A DNA stretch of 9,359 nucleotides from Candidatus Binataceae bacterium (GTDB lineage Bacteria; Desulfobacterota; Binatia; Binatales; Binataceae). The notes under the pieces were generated by a model. It saw only the letters and a program-made list of their open reading frames with translations, did no database searches and was not told where the DNA came from. Every line of letters starts with the position of its first letter. Position 1 is the first letter of the stretch. Shown piece by piece: positions 1 through 9,229 of the stretch. The DNA is taken from assembly GCA_030042765.1 (NCBI GenBank), contig JASHZA010000333.1, positions 1-9,359 of the forward strand, read 5' to 3'. A program made the translations under genes and the position numbers.

Positions 1-506
1 CTCCGATCGTGGCGCTGGCAACGTTGCACCCGCTGCGCGTCTATGCGTACGTGCCGCAGGAGATCGCGCTTTTCGTGCACGATGGCGATCCGGCGAAGAT
101 TCGGCTTTACGAAAGGCCCGATCGGGTTTACGCCGGGCCGATAGTCCGTCATCCGGAAGCTCTCGACAGCGACAGCCGTACCATGCTGGTCGAAGTCGAT
201 CTGCCAAATCGTGATGTCTCGCTGCTGCCGGGACTATACGCCCGCATGGATATAACGGTCACCGGGGCGAAGTTCGGCGTGACGGTGCGTGACGACGCTC
301 TGGTCTTTCGGCATGGCAATGTCTACGTGCCGGTAGTCCTGGATAATCACATACATCTGGTTCAGGTCGAGCTTGGCTATGACAACGGCCTTACCGTGCA
401 GGTCCTCGGAGACGTTCACAACGATGACATGGTCGCGCTCAGTGTGGGACAAGGTGTCGAAAACGGCGAGGTAGTCCAGCCGGTTCGCGCCGCGCAAATG
501 AATTAA
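1..506 (+). CDS. RND efflux periplasmic adaptor (HlyD/membrane fusion family), C-terminal part
   Basis: This is the 3' part of a periplasmic adaptor that would link an inner-membrane RND pump to an outer-membrane channel. The frame is open to the left edge, so the true start and the membrane anchor, hairpin and lipoyl regions lie outside; the GTG at 9 is only an internal codon. Visible are the beta-barrel segment (LRVYAYVPQEIALFVHDGD, a classic adaptor signature) and the following strand pair with SRTMLVEVDLPNRD and LLPGLYARMDI, which is typical of RND adaptors. The membrane-proximal domain follows, with VYVPVVLDNHIHLVQVELGYDNG and the closing LSVGQGVENGEVVQPV. It ends in TAA at 504-506. No pump gene follows, so the permease, if linked, must lie upstream, or this adaptor is the last gene of its operon. 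The next gene is a convergent tRNA. Family assignment is firm; substrate is unknown. Confidence 0.88.
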   Translation, partial: PIVALATLHPLRVYAYVPQEIALFVHDGDPAKIRLYERPDRVYAGPIVRHPEALDSDSRTMLVEVDLPNRDVSLLPGLYARMDITVTGAKFGVTVRDDALVFRHGNVYVPVVLDNHIHLVQVELGYDNGLTVQVLGDVHNDDMVALSVGQGVENGEVVQPVRAAQMN

Positions 507-705
507 CAAATCCTCCGTCAAATCATCCTCAGTGTCGGCATCGGTTGACCATCGTGCAGGCGAGCGTGCCCGGCCTCTGGTGTCGAAGCTGCCGAACAAA
601 CTAGGAGCCTCGGCGAATCCGTGACAGATTCGTGACACATATCGATAGCCTTCGCAGGTCTCCGCGCCAGAGTTCCGCCTAATCTATTGATTTATTGACA
701 AAATC

Positions 706-782
706 TGGTGGAGCTGAACGGGATCGAACCGTCGACCTCCTGAATGCCATTCAGGCGCTCTCCCAAACTGAGCTACAGCCCC
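706..782 (-). tRNA. tRNA-Ala (anticodon GGC)
   Basis: Read on the minus strand, the sequence begins GGGGCTGTAGCTCAG and folds into a standard cloverleaf. The acceptor stem is 776-782 with 710-716, the anticodon stem is 739-743 with 751-755, and the T arm contains GGTTCGATCC. The seven-base anticodon loop ATGGCAT places GGC at 746-748, which reads the Ala codons GCC and GCU. The acceptor stem carries G3:U70 (bases 780 and 712), the alanine identity determinant recognised by AlaRS. Discriminator A is at 709, and the CCA end is encoded in the DNA (706-708). It stands alone, convergent with the efflux adaptor gene and downstream of recN on the same strand. A separate promoter candidate lies just upstream. 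Confidence 0.97.
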
Positions 783-802
783 ACCGTCGAGGGAGGAGCT
801 TC

Positions 803-831
803 AGCTAAGCGAATGCGGCTCCCGGAGTCAA
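803..831 (-). promoter_or_regulatory. Candidate sigma70-type promoter for tRNA-Ala
   Basis: On the minus strand a TTGACT box (826-831), five of six matches to the -35 consensus, lies 17 nt from TTAGCT (803-808), a poor -10 box. The -10 ends 20 nt before the first base of the tRNA, which would give a short leader of about a dozen bases. The -35 and spacing support it and the -10 does not, so the call is tentative. The tRNA could also be reached by readthrough from recN. Confidence 0.35.
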
Positions 832-855
832 CCTGACCCCGGGATCGGCCACGAC

Positions 856-890
856 GCCCACAGGGGGGTGAAAGATTTCACCCTGCCCAC
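856..890. repeat. Inverted repeat framed by short direct repeats, between recN and tRNA-Ala
   Basis: A perfect 8-bp inverted repeat, GGGTGAAA and TTTCACCC, occupies 866-873 and 876-883 with a 2-nt centre. It is framed by the direct repeat GCCCAC at 856-861 and 885-890. CAGGG (861-865) and CCCTG (881-885) offer an alternative pairing. It lies 62 nt past the recN stop, so it may form the 3' hairpin of the operon transcript. Neither strand has a following T-run, so it is not a standard intrinsic terminator. A protein-binding palindrome is the other simple reading. Confidence 0.55.
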
Positions 891-951
891 AAGCTCTAGT
901 TTATGAGATGACGGTGGGTGGGCTGGACGGGGCCGGATACCGCCAGGCGCC

Positions 952-2649
952 TTACGCCCGCGAGCGGTCTATCAGTTCGCGGGCGGCCCGCAAGAACTTC
1001 TCGCTGGTCTCGGCCCCGCCCAGCATCCGGGCGATCTCGGCGGGGCGGTCGGCGGGCTTGAGGATGGCGACCCGGCTGCGGGTCGCTCCGCGCCGCTCGA
1101 TCTTCTCGACCACGAAGTGGCTGCCGGCGAAGGCTGCGATTTGCGCGAGGTGGGTCACGCACAGGATCTGATGGAAGCGCGCGAGCTGGTTGAGCTTGCG
1201 TCCGACGATCTCGGCGACCGCACCACCGATTCCCGCGTCGACTTCGTCAAAGATCATCGTGGCAACACCGCGGCGCTGGGCCTCGAGCCGCTTGAGCGCG
1301 AGCATCACGCGCGACAGTTCGCCGCCCGATGCGATCTTCGCCAGTGGCAGCGGTGGCTGCCCCAGGTTGGGCGAGAGTTGGAAGTCAACCGTGTCGCCGC
1401 CGGCGGGTCCCAGGGCGCATCCGTCTCGCACGAACTCGGCGTCGGCGGCGGCAAGCGGGGCCAGCCGCGCCTCGAACACTGCGTTGCGCATCCCGAGCGT
1501 CTTGAGCTCGGCCTCCATCCGGCGCTTGAGTTCCGCGCCGGCGCATTCGCGCCGTGCGTGCAGCTTGACGCCCTTCTCGAAGAGTTGATCGAGCGCGCGC
1601 TGCATCTCGAGCTCGGTCGCGGCGCGGTTTTCGGCGACGGCTTCGAGTTCGGCGATTTCCTTGCGGGCGAGCGCAAGGGTTTCGATCGCGGCTTCGAGCG
1701 TGCCACCGTATTTGCGTTTGAGCCGGGTCAGCTCCTGGAGGCGGTTTTCGATCTGTTCGAGGCGCGCGGGATCGGCCTCGATTCGCGCGGCGTAGGCGCG
1801 CAGGGCGTGCGCGGCCTCTTCAAGATTGGCGCGCGCCGCGGCAATCATCTCGAGCGGTTCCCTCAATTTGGCGTCGAGCGCGGCAGCATCGTCCAGGCGC
1901 GCGTGCGCCTCGGCGACCACATCAATCGCGGCGCGGTCGCCGCCGTAGAGCGCCTGTTCGGCCGCACTGGCCGCTTCCGCGAGTCTGGTGGCGTTGGCGA
2001 GTATAGTGCGCTCGGCGGAAAGCTCTTCATCCTCGGCGGCGACGAGTTGAGCGCGCTCGATTTCATTCACGCGAAAGCGCGCGAGATCGAGCAGGTCGGA
2101 GCGTTCGCGCTCGCGCCGCTCGAGATCGGCGAGGCGAGTCCGGATTTCGCGGGCGCGATCGCAGGCGGCGCGATAATCCGCCAACTCGTCCTCGAGCCCG
2201 GCATGACGGTCGAGAATCTGGAGATGGTTCTCGCGCAGCAGCAGCGTCTGCTGCTCGTGCTGTCCGTAGATCTGAACCAGCGCCGCCCCGAGCCGGGCGA
2301 GCCCCTGCACGGTCGCGGTATTGTCGTTGATCGAGACGCGCGAGCGGCCGCCCTCGGCGATCACGCGGCGGATGACAAGCCGGCGCGGGTTGTCCGGGTC
2401 GAGCCATTCGGCCGCCTCCGGCAGCGACGCCTCACCCTCGAGCGCGAAAACGCCCTCGACCACCGCTTCTTTTGCTCCGCTGCGGATCAGTTCGGGAGAG
2501 GCGCGACCGCCCAGCAGCAGGCCGAGCGCGGTCATGATGATCGTTTTACCCGCGCCGGTTTCGCCCGAGAGCACGTTGAGGCCGGCGCCGAAGGCGAGCG
2601 CGGCCTCCTCGATGATGGCGAAATTGCGGATGCGCAATTCGGCGATCAT
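952..2649 (-). CDS. recN: DNA repair protein RecN (SMC-like ATPase)
   Basis: RecN is a cytoplasmic SMC-like ATPase that acts early in recombinational repair of double-strand breaks, holding DNA ends or sister molecules for RecA. The 565-residue protein is close to the usual length and complete. The N-terminal ATPase half has Walker A GETGAGKT (29-36) and the RecN-typical GQHEQQTLL (129-137). Residues about 150-385 are rich in Glu, Arg, Ala and Leu and form the predicted coiled-coil arms. The C-terminal half has the ABC signature ASGGELSRVMLALK (440-453), Walker B TMIFDEVDAGIGG (464-476) with Glu469 as the expected catalytic base, and the switch-region CVTHLAQIA around His500. The start ATG lies 15 nt after the nadK stop, so co-transcription and translational coupling with nadK are likely. 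I see no LexA box directly ahead of it. It ends in TAA at 952-954. Confidence 0.97.
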   Translation of the reverse strand: MIAELRIRNFAIIEEAALAFGAGLNVLSGETGAGKTIIMTALGLLLGGRASPELIRSGAKEAVVEGVFALEGEASLPEAAEWLDPDNPRRLVIRRVIAEGGRSRVSINDNTATVQGLARLGAALVQIYGQHEQQTLLLRENHLQILDRHAGLEDELADYRAACDRAREIRTRLADLERRERERSDLLDLARFRVNEIERAQLVAAEDEELSAERTILANATRLAEAASAAEQALYGGDRAAIDVVAEAHARLDDAAALDAKLREPLEMIAAARANLEEAAHALRAYAARIEADPARLEQIENRLQELTRLKRKYGGTLEAAIETLALARKEIAELEAVAENRAATELEMQRALDQLFEKGVKLHARRECAGAELKRRMEAELKTLGMRNAVFEARLAPLAAADAEFVRDGCALGPAGGDTVDFQLSPNLGQPPLPLAKIASGGELSRVMLALKRLEAQRRGVATMIFDEVDAGIGGAVAEIVGRKLNQLARFHQILCVTHLAQIAAFAGSHFVVEKIERRGATRSRVAILKPADRPAEIARMLGGAETSEKFLRAARELIDRSRA

Positions 2650-2664
2650 CCTGGTCGCGCCCTG

Positions 2665-3537
2665 CTAACCCCAACGCAGCTTGTCGCGCCAGATTTCGAA
2701 ATACGGATGCGTCGAACGGATCAGGGCGACAGCGTGCCGGCCGCGATGAACGCGAACGGTGTCGCTCGGGGCGAGTTGAGCCGTCTCCTGGCCGTCGCAA
2801 GTCAGCATCGCACCGTCGGCGTCGGCGCGCAGGCGTATCTCGAGTTCGAACGTATCCGGCAACACGACAGGCCGATTGCTCAGCGTATGCGGACAGATCG
2901 GCGCGAGCACAATCACGCCGAGGTTGGGAAAGACGATAGGTCCACCCGCGCTCAACGCATAGGCTGTCGAGCCGGTCGGAGTCGCGACGATCAGCCCATC
3001 GGCGCGGTACGAACAAAACGGCATGTGGTCGGCGACGACCTCGAGGTCGAGCATCCGGCCGAGTGCGCGCTTGACGATCACGATATCGTTGAGGGCGCGG
3101 AAATGTTCGGCGCCGCGTTCGTCGCCGGACTTACGCTCGACCACCGCCTCGAGCATGATTCGCCGGTCGACCTCGTAGTCGCCTGCGATTATGCGCGCCA
3201 ACGTCGCGCGCGCCTCGTCGACCGTAATCTCAGTGAGGAAACCCAGGCCGCCGAGGTTGATGCCAAGGATCGGGGTCTCACGCTTGCCGATCAGCCGGGC
3301 GACGCCGAGCAGGGTGCCATCACCGCCCAGAACGACTATCAGATCGGCCTTCTGCGCGAGTTCGGCGGGCTCGACCGCGTTCGCGCCGATCTCACGGGCG
3401 CTCAACGGTTCGCCGAGCGGAACCAGCCCCTGCGCCTTTATCCAGTTGGCCAGGTCCGCGGCCAAGGCAAGCGCACGGGCGGAGCGATCCTGCCTGACGA
3501 CCAGGCCAACCGAACGTATAACTTGCTTCGCCGCCAC
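2665..3537 (-). CDS. nadK: NAD kinase
   Basis: NAD kinase phosphorylates NAD to NADP in the cytoplasm, the only route to NADP in most bacteria. The 290-residue protein is of normal length. It shows the diagnostic GGDGT motif (71-75) after the hydrophobic strand ADLIVVL, then GINLGGLGFLTE (93-103) and LND (149-151) at the usual 'NE/D' NAD-binding site. The second domain carries ATPTGSTAYALSAGGP (185-200) and ends in the family-typical FEIWRDKLRWG. The start is taken as GTG at 3535-3537. The frame is closed by TAA only four codons upstream (3550-3552), and there is no ATG nearby. The Shine-Dalgarno match is weak. The gene sits 69 nt after the small zinc-ribbon gene and 15 nt before recN. The nadK-recN order is also found in E. 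coli and other bacteria. The sequence does not tell whether ATP or polyphosphate is the phosphate donor. Confidence 0.97.
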   Translation of the reverse strand: MAAKQVIRSVGLVVRQDRSARALALAADLANWIKAQGLVPLGEPLSAREIGANAVEPAELAQKADLIVVLGGDGTLLGVARLIGKRETPILGINLGGLGFLTEITVDEARATLARIIAGDYEVDRRIMLEAVVERKSGDERGAEHFRALNDIVIVKRALGRMLDLEVVADHMPFCSYRADGLIVATPTGSTAYALSAGGPIVFPNLGVIVLAPICPHTLSNRPVVLPDTFELEIRLRADADGAMLTCDGQETAQLAPSDTVRVHRGRHAVALIRSTHPYFEIWRDKLRWG

Positions 3538-3606
3538 CGGGGTTTCCGCTTATCATGCGCGTTTTGCCGGAGCAACGCGACAGCCCGCGCCAGGAAATCC
3601 GGGCGG

Positions 3607-3960
3607 CTACTCGTTGGAAATGTTGTCGCGGACCAGCGTCAGGCCGCAGCTTTCGCAGCGATGGTTGAAGAGCCCGTACCAGTAAGGCATTTCGGTTTTT
3701 TCGCAAAATCTTTCGCCGCATCGCGGACATCGGCTGGCGGTCACCCGTTGAGCGATCAACAGGCCGACCACGAGCCACAGGACCGTCAAGGGAACCACGA
3801 AGTCGGCCGATCGGGTGATCAGGATCAGAATCCATCCGGCGGGCAAAAAACCGACCATCCATCCGAGAGCGGTGGCCTGGAGCCGGCGAATTTTGAGCAG
3901 TTCGTCGCGCTCTCGAGGGTTCGGAGGCAACCACGACGGATAGACACGACGCGGCGGCAT
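3607..3960 (-). CDS. Small membrane protein with two helices and a C-terminal zinc ribbon
   Basis: I do not recognise a named gene. The 117-residue product has a basic, proline-rich N-terminus, then two hydrophobic helices at about 29-49 and 54-72 separated by a short loop (TRSAD). A C-terminal zinc ribbon follows, with CPRC at 78-81 and CESC at 102-105 as the two knuckles. Cys86 between them is probably not a ligand. Both ends are expected on the cytoplasmic side if the two helices form a hairpin. The ATG is 9 nt after the lipoprotein stop, so the two genes are almost certainly co-transcribed. Proteins with this helix-hairpin plus ribbon plan occur as uncharacterised ORFs in many Gram-negative bacteria. 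A role in membrane-protein quality control or nucleic-acid contact would be speculation. The coding status rests on the spaced cysteine pairs, the clear helices and the tight operon spacing. Confidence 0.85.
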   Translation of the reverse strand: MPPRRVYPSWLPPNPRERDELLKIRRLQATALGWMVGFLPAGWILILITRSADFVVPLTVLWLVVGLLIAQRVTASRCPRCGERFCEKTEMPYWYGLFNHRCESCGLTLVRDNISNE

Positions 3961-3969
3961 CGTCGGTGC

Positions 3970-5739
3970 CTACGGTGAGGGAGTATCGCCGGGCGCAGGG
4001 GTCTCAGCGGGTGAAGGGGCAAGGGACGCAGCGGCCTTGGCAGCCGAACGTTTCGGTGCGGCTTCGCCCGGTGCCGGAACTATAGCAAAGGGCGGCAGCG
4101 GCATCGAAAGCTCTCCACCTTCTGCGGGAGTCGCGCCGGGACTCGATGAGACCGAGGCGCTGGGCGCGGGGGTCGCAGCGGGCGAAGAGGTCTCTGAAGG
4201 AGTGTCGGCCGGCGTCGGCTGCTCGCTTGGGGACAGAGCTGGGGTTTCCGGCGCCGGAGCGGGAGATGGTTCGTCAGTTGGGGAAGGCTCGGGCCCGGGC
4301 GAGTCCGCCGTCGCGGCCTCAGGGGGCGGAGCCGCACTAGGGTCTATCGTTGGGGTGGGTGCGTCCGCGCTCGAGGCCGAAGCCGCAGGCGCCGGCGTTT
4401 CCTGCGGCGACGGGGACACGCTGGGCGAGGGAGCGGGCGCTTCGTCGGGGCTCGTAGTCGGTTCCGGGGTCGGCGTGAACGTCTCGGTAGCTGATGCCGC
4501 CGCGGGGGGAGCAGAAGGCGAGCGCGCCGGTGTCGATTCCGGCGAAACTTCGGGCGCGACCGGAGGCGAGACCTCCGGCATCACGGACGGGCTTGGCGAA
4601 GGCGCGGCCTCCGGGGTTGCGGTTGAGGATGGCGCCGGCGAAGGGGTTGGGGTCGGCGTTGGTGTCGGAGAAGACGTGGGCGACGGGGTCGGCGTCGCGG
4701 TTGGAGATGGCGTGGGCGTCGCCGACGGTGTTGGAGTCGGAGTCATCGATGGCGTAGGCGACGACTCGGCTGCGAGCGAAGCTTGGGGATTCGGAGACGC
4801 CGCTGCCGGAGCTTGTAGAGGGGCGGCCGTCGGTTGAGCCGCCGATTCAGCGGCTTGCGCCGGGACAGCTGACGGCGACGCTACCGGGGCAACGGCCAGA
4901 GCGGGCGAAGGCGACCCCTCGGGTATCGCCGTTACTTCGTGCGGGGGCGACGCCGGCAAACTACTTTCGCGATGGAGCGGTGCGGGCCTGGTCGCAGGAA
5001 TCGTGGTCTCCCCGATCGGCGGATTCGTCTGGGCCGGCGGGTTCTCTTCGGCGGCGCCATTGGGCTGCTCGCTCTCGGGTTCGACTGGCTGCATCAAGAC
5101 CTCGTTTGGTGAGAGCGGCTGAGACTCGTCGGGCGAGGCCTGCTGTGCCGATTCATCACCGGAGACCGGCTGTATCGGGATAACCGGCGCTGCCAGCAAC
5201 GGTTGTGGTGCACCGATCTCCCCCGATTGCATCGGCAGGGTCGCAACGCCGCTCGTCGGGTTCGATCCCGCCTGGCTTTGGGCATCCGTCGGCTCCGCCT
5301 GCCCCTGCTCGGACGCGCCGCCGCCGGAGTTGGTGGCCGCAAACGCGTCGGCCACTATGGCGTAGTTGATCTTCCCCTGCGCGCCGGTCTGCTGGAGTTT
5401 GCGGAAGTAGATCGCATCGGCACCCATCTGGCATGCCTTCTGATCCACGAGGGCAGTCAGATCCTCTTGCGACGGGATGGTACCGGCGAGCCTTAGAGTG
5501 CCGAGAGGCCGGAAGCCCTGCTGGGGCGGCTTGTCGAGGGTCTTGGGGGTACAGTCGCTTTCCTTTGGCGTAACGCCCTGCGGGATCACGCGCGAGACAA
5601 AGATCTGGCTGGCGGGCAGCACCGAGATTTGCGGTTGTGGGGTACTCGAGCATCCCACAAGCAACGGCAGGCAAAGAAGCACGACCCCGCGCGATATTCG
5701 CACACGCAAGGAATACCGGCGGGGCTGGGTCTGCCGCAA
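3970..5739 (-). CDS. Lipoprotein: N-terminal RcsF/DUF4156-like domain plus long Pro/Ala/Ser/Thr-rich tail
   Basis: From the TTG at 5739 the product has 589 residues. It has an Arg-rich n-region, the hydrophobic stretch GVVLLCLPLL and the lipobox LVGC, with Cys30 as the lipidated residue. Residues about 31-137 look globular. FRPLGTLRLAG, then a helix ending KACQMGADAIYF, then NYAIVADAFAA resembles the beta-alpha-beta order of RcsF and DUF4156 lipoproteins; two cysteines (63 and 103) could pair. From about 140 the chain is low-complexity and from about 275 to the end it is Pro/Ala/Ser/Thr-rich, with a Thr-Pro/Ser-Pro repeat near 328-375 and a small basic patch (PKRSAAKAAA) near the C-terminus. 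The start is uncertain. TTG 5739 has GAGAG at good spacing; GTG 5703, TTG 5709, ATG 5832 or TTG 5868 are possible. It heads the four-gene operon, and its function is unknown. An envelope-spanning or surface role is inferred. Confidence 0.82.
   Translation of the reverse strand: MRQTQPRRYSLRVRISRGVVLLCLPLLVGCSSTPQPQISVLPASQIFVSRVIPQGVTPKESDCTPKTLDKPPQQGFRPLGTLRLAGTIPSQEDLTALVDQKACQMGADAIYFRKLQQTGAQGKINYAIVADAFAATNSGGGASEQGQAEPTDAQSQAGSNPTSGVATLPMQSGEIGAPQPLLAAPVIPIQPVSGDESAQQASPDESQPLSPNEVLMQPVEPESEQPNGAAEENPPAQTNPPIGETTIPATRPAPLHRESSLPASPPHEVTAIPEGSPSPALAVAPVASPSAVPAQAAESAAQPTAAPLQAPAAASPNPQASLAAESSPTPSMTPTPTPSATPTPSPTATPTPSPTSSPTPTPTPTPSPAPSSTATPEAAPSPSPSVMPEVSPPVAPEVSPESTPARSPSAPPAAASATETFTPTPEPTTSPDEAPAPSPSVSPSPQETPAPAASASSADAPTPTIDPSAAPPPEAATADSPGPEPSPTDEPSPAPAPETPALSPSEQPTPADTPSETSSPAATPAPSASVSSSPGATPAEGGELSMPLPPFAIVPAPGEAAPKRSAAKAAASLAPSPAETPAPGDTPSP
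4630..4758 (-). repeat. In-frame Thr-Pro/Ser-Pro coding repeat within the lipoprotein gene
   Basis: This stretch encodes alternating Pro with Thr or Ser (PTPTPTPSP-like runs, about residues 328-375 of the lipoprotein). At the DNA level it is a degenerate hexanucleotide tandem: on the plus strand units such as GTCGGC, GTTGGT and GTCGGA follow one another. All units are multiples of three bases, so gain or loss of a unit would change tail length without breaking the frame. Such runs are usually disordered linkers. The units are degenerate, so recent slippage is not evident. Confidence 0.75.
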
Positions 5740-5861
5740 GTATGCTCTCGCGCGACCCCATCGTTGCGTGGGCAGAACATCCCAAGCGGGGCGGCCTTCT
5801 CGCTTTGCCTGTGTATTCGTATAAGAATGCATCCGGTTGCGCGCGACCGACAATTTTATCC
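5740..5861. promoter_or_regulatory. Divergent intergenic region between the lipoprotein operon and nfo-trpS
   Basis: This gap separates two outward-facing transcription units and should hold both promoters. The only clear AT-rich block is around 5811-5860. On the plus strand TATAAG (5820-5825) resembles a -10 box, with no convincing -35 at the right distance. On the minus strand I see no good pair. If the lipoprotein really starts at TTG 5868 or ATG 5832, most of this gap would be coding and its promoter would lie inside nfo. Confidence 0.4.
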
Positions 5862-7759
<1,898 letters not shown>

Positions 7760-7765
7760 CGCCGA

Positions 7766-9229
7766 TCAGTACGCCTTCGCGAAGAATGCCCGTTCCTTCG
7801 CCGATTCGCCGCACACGATGCATTTGCCGGGCGCGCCGTCCTGATTGAGCGGAATCGCGCGGCAGGTCGCTCGCGTCTCCTCGCGAATCTTCGTCTCGCA
7901 CTCGGGATTACCGCACCAGTGAATATCGGCGAGGCCGCCACCGCCCTCGCCCTGCATCTGGGCGCTCAGCTTTCCATAGTCGTCGAAGCGCCGGGTATTC
8001 TGGTCCGCGACGGCCTTGGCCTGCTGATACAGGTTCTTCTGAATCTCGGCGAGCACGGCGGTTGATCGCTCGGCTGCCTGTGCTATCGGGGCCTTGGATT
8101 TACCCGGGGGGCCTGCGATATCCCGGCGCGCCATCACGACTTCGCCGGCGGCGACGTCGCGCGGCCCGATTTCGATGCGCAGCGGCACGCCGCGCATCTC
8201 CCAGTCGTTGAACTTGAATCCCGGCGTCAATCCCTCGCGTTCGTCGAGCCGGACGCGGACGCCGGCCTGCTCGAGCGAATGCCGAATCGAGCGCGCTGCG
8301 ACGAGGACGTTTTCGCCCTCCTCGGCCTTGCGCCAGATCGGCACGATCACGACCTGGGTCGAGGCGACCGCCGGCGGCAGCCGCAATCCCTGGTCGTCGC
8401 CATGGGCCATCACGATCGCGCCCAGCAATCGCGTCGAAACACCCCAACTGGTCTGATGCGGATGCTGCAACTGGTTGGTCTCGTCGAGGAAGCGAATCTC
8501 GAAGGCCTTCGCGAAGTTCTGGCCGAGGTAGTGCGACGTGCCACATTGCAGTGCGCGCCCGTCGGGCATCAGCCCTTCGATCGTGTAGGTCTCCTCGGCG
8601 CCGGGGAAACGTTCGGCCGCGCTCTTGCGTCCGTAGACCAGCGGGATCGCGAGGTAGTCCTCGACGAAACCGCGGTAGACCTCGAGCATCGTAAGCGTCT
8701 CGCGTTCGGCCTCCTCGCGCGTCGCGTGAGCGGTATGGCCCTCCTGCCAGAGAAACTCCGAGGTGCGCAGGAACGGGCGCGTGCGCAATTCCCATCGCAC
8801 GACGTTGCACCACTGATTGACCATCAGCGGCAGGTCGCGATGGGAATGGATCCATTGCGCAAACATATGGTTGATGATCGTCTCGGAGGTCGGGCGTACG
8901 ATCAGCGGCTCCTCGAGTTCCTTGCCGCCACCATGGGTGACCACCGCGACTTCGGGCGCGAAACCCTCGACGTGCTGCGCCTCCTTCTGGAGGAAGCTTT
9001 GCGGGATGAAAAGCGGGAAGTAGGCGTTGCGCGCGCCGGTCTTCTTTATCCGGCGATCGAGTTCGTCGCGCAGATGCTCCCAGATAGCGAAGCCGTCGGG
9101 CCGGAAGACGATACATCCGCGCACCGGCGAATAGTCGGCGAGTTCGGCGCGGATAATCAGGTCGTTGTACCAGGCGGCGAAGTCCTGGCTGCGCGGAGTG
9201 ACTTTCTTTTCGTCGATCTTCTCGGCCAT
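7766..9229 (-). CDS. proS: Prolyl-tRNA synthetase, short archaeal/eukaryote-type with C-terminal zinc domain
   Basis: This class II synthetase charges tRNA-Pro. The 487-residue protein lacks the roughly 180-residue editing insertion of the longer E. coli-type enzyme. It shows the Pro/ATP-site VRPTSETIIN (111-120), motif 2 with RWELRTRPFLRTSEF (145-159) and WQEGHTAH (161-168), and motif 3 GAIVMAHGDDQGLRLPP (270-286). Then come the anticodon-binding domain (about 290-390) and the type-specific zinc domain with CGNPEC (439-444) and CIVC (470-473). The terminal FAKAY, with its C-terminal Tyr, is characteristic of this subgroup. Start ATG 9229 has AAGGAAG about 12 nt upstream, somewhat far for a Shine-Dalgarno. 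Farther up, TATGAT (9280-9285, minus strand) could be a -10 but has no matching -35. With the editing domain absent, any clearance of Ala-tRNA-Pro would need a separate factor, and none is seen here. Confidence 0.97.
   Translation of the reverse strand: MAEKIDEKKVTPRSQDFAAWYNDLIIRAELADYSPVRGCIVFRPDGFAIWEHLRDELDRRIKKTGARNAYFPLFIPQSFLQKEAQHVEGFAPEVAVVTHGGGKELEEPLIVRPTSETIINHMFAQWIHSHRDLPLMVNQWCNVVRWELRTRPFLRTSEFLWQEGHTAHATREEAERETLTMLEVYRGFVEDYLAIPLVYGRKSAAERFPGAEETYTIEGLMPDGRALQCGTSHYLGQNFAKAFEIRFLDETNQLQHPHQTSWGVSTRLLGAIVMAHGDDQGLRLPPAVASTQVVIVPIWRKAEEGENVLVAARSIRHSLEQAGVRVRLDEREGLTPGFKFNDWEMRGVPLRIEIGPRDVAAGEVVMARRDIAGPPGKSKAPIAQAAERSTAVLAEIQKNLYQQAKAVADQNTRRFDDYGKLSAQMQGEGGGGLADIHWCGNPECETKIREETRATCRAIPLNQDGAPGKCIVCGESAKERAFFAKAY

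Noticed and set aside
234..638. A 134-codon minus-strand frame across the end of the efflux adaptor gene
   Set aside because: Most of it is antisense to the adaptor domain, which matches its family well; the product has no recognisable motif.
866..883. Inverted repeat as an intrinsic terminator of recN
   Set aside because: The hairpin is good but no T-run follows on either strand, so it is reported as an inverted repeat only.
1117..3978. A 953-codon plus-strand open frame antisense to recN, nadK and the small membrane gene
   Set aside because: It runs in exact codon register opposite three genes that happen to share one frame. In that register it stays open whenever the real genes avoid the codons TTA, CTA and TCA, which are rare in GC-rich DNA. 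Its product has no recognisable motif, while the opposite strand has complete conserved families.
4037..4837. A 266-codon plus-strand frame encoding a Gly/Val/Ala-rich protein
   Set aside because: It is the antisense of the Pro/Ser/Thr-rich lipoprotein tail; its Gly-Val repeats simply mirror the Pro-Thr codons.
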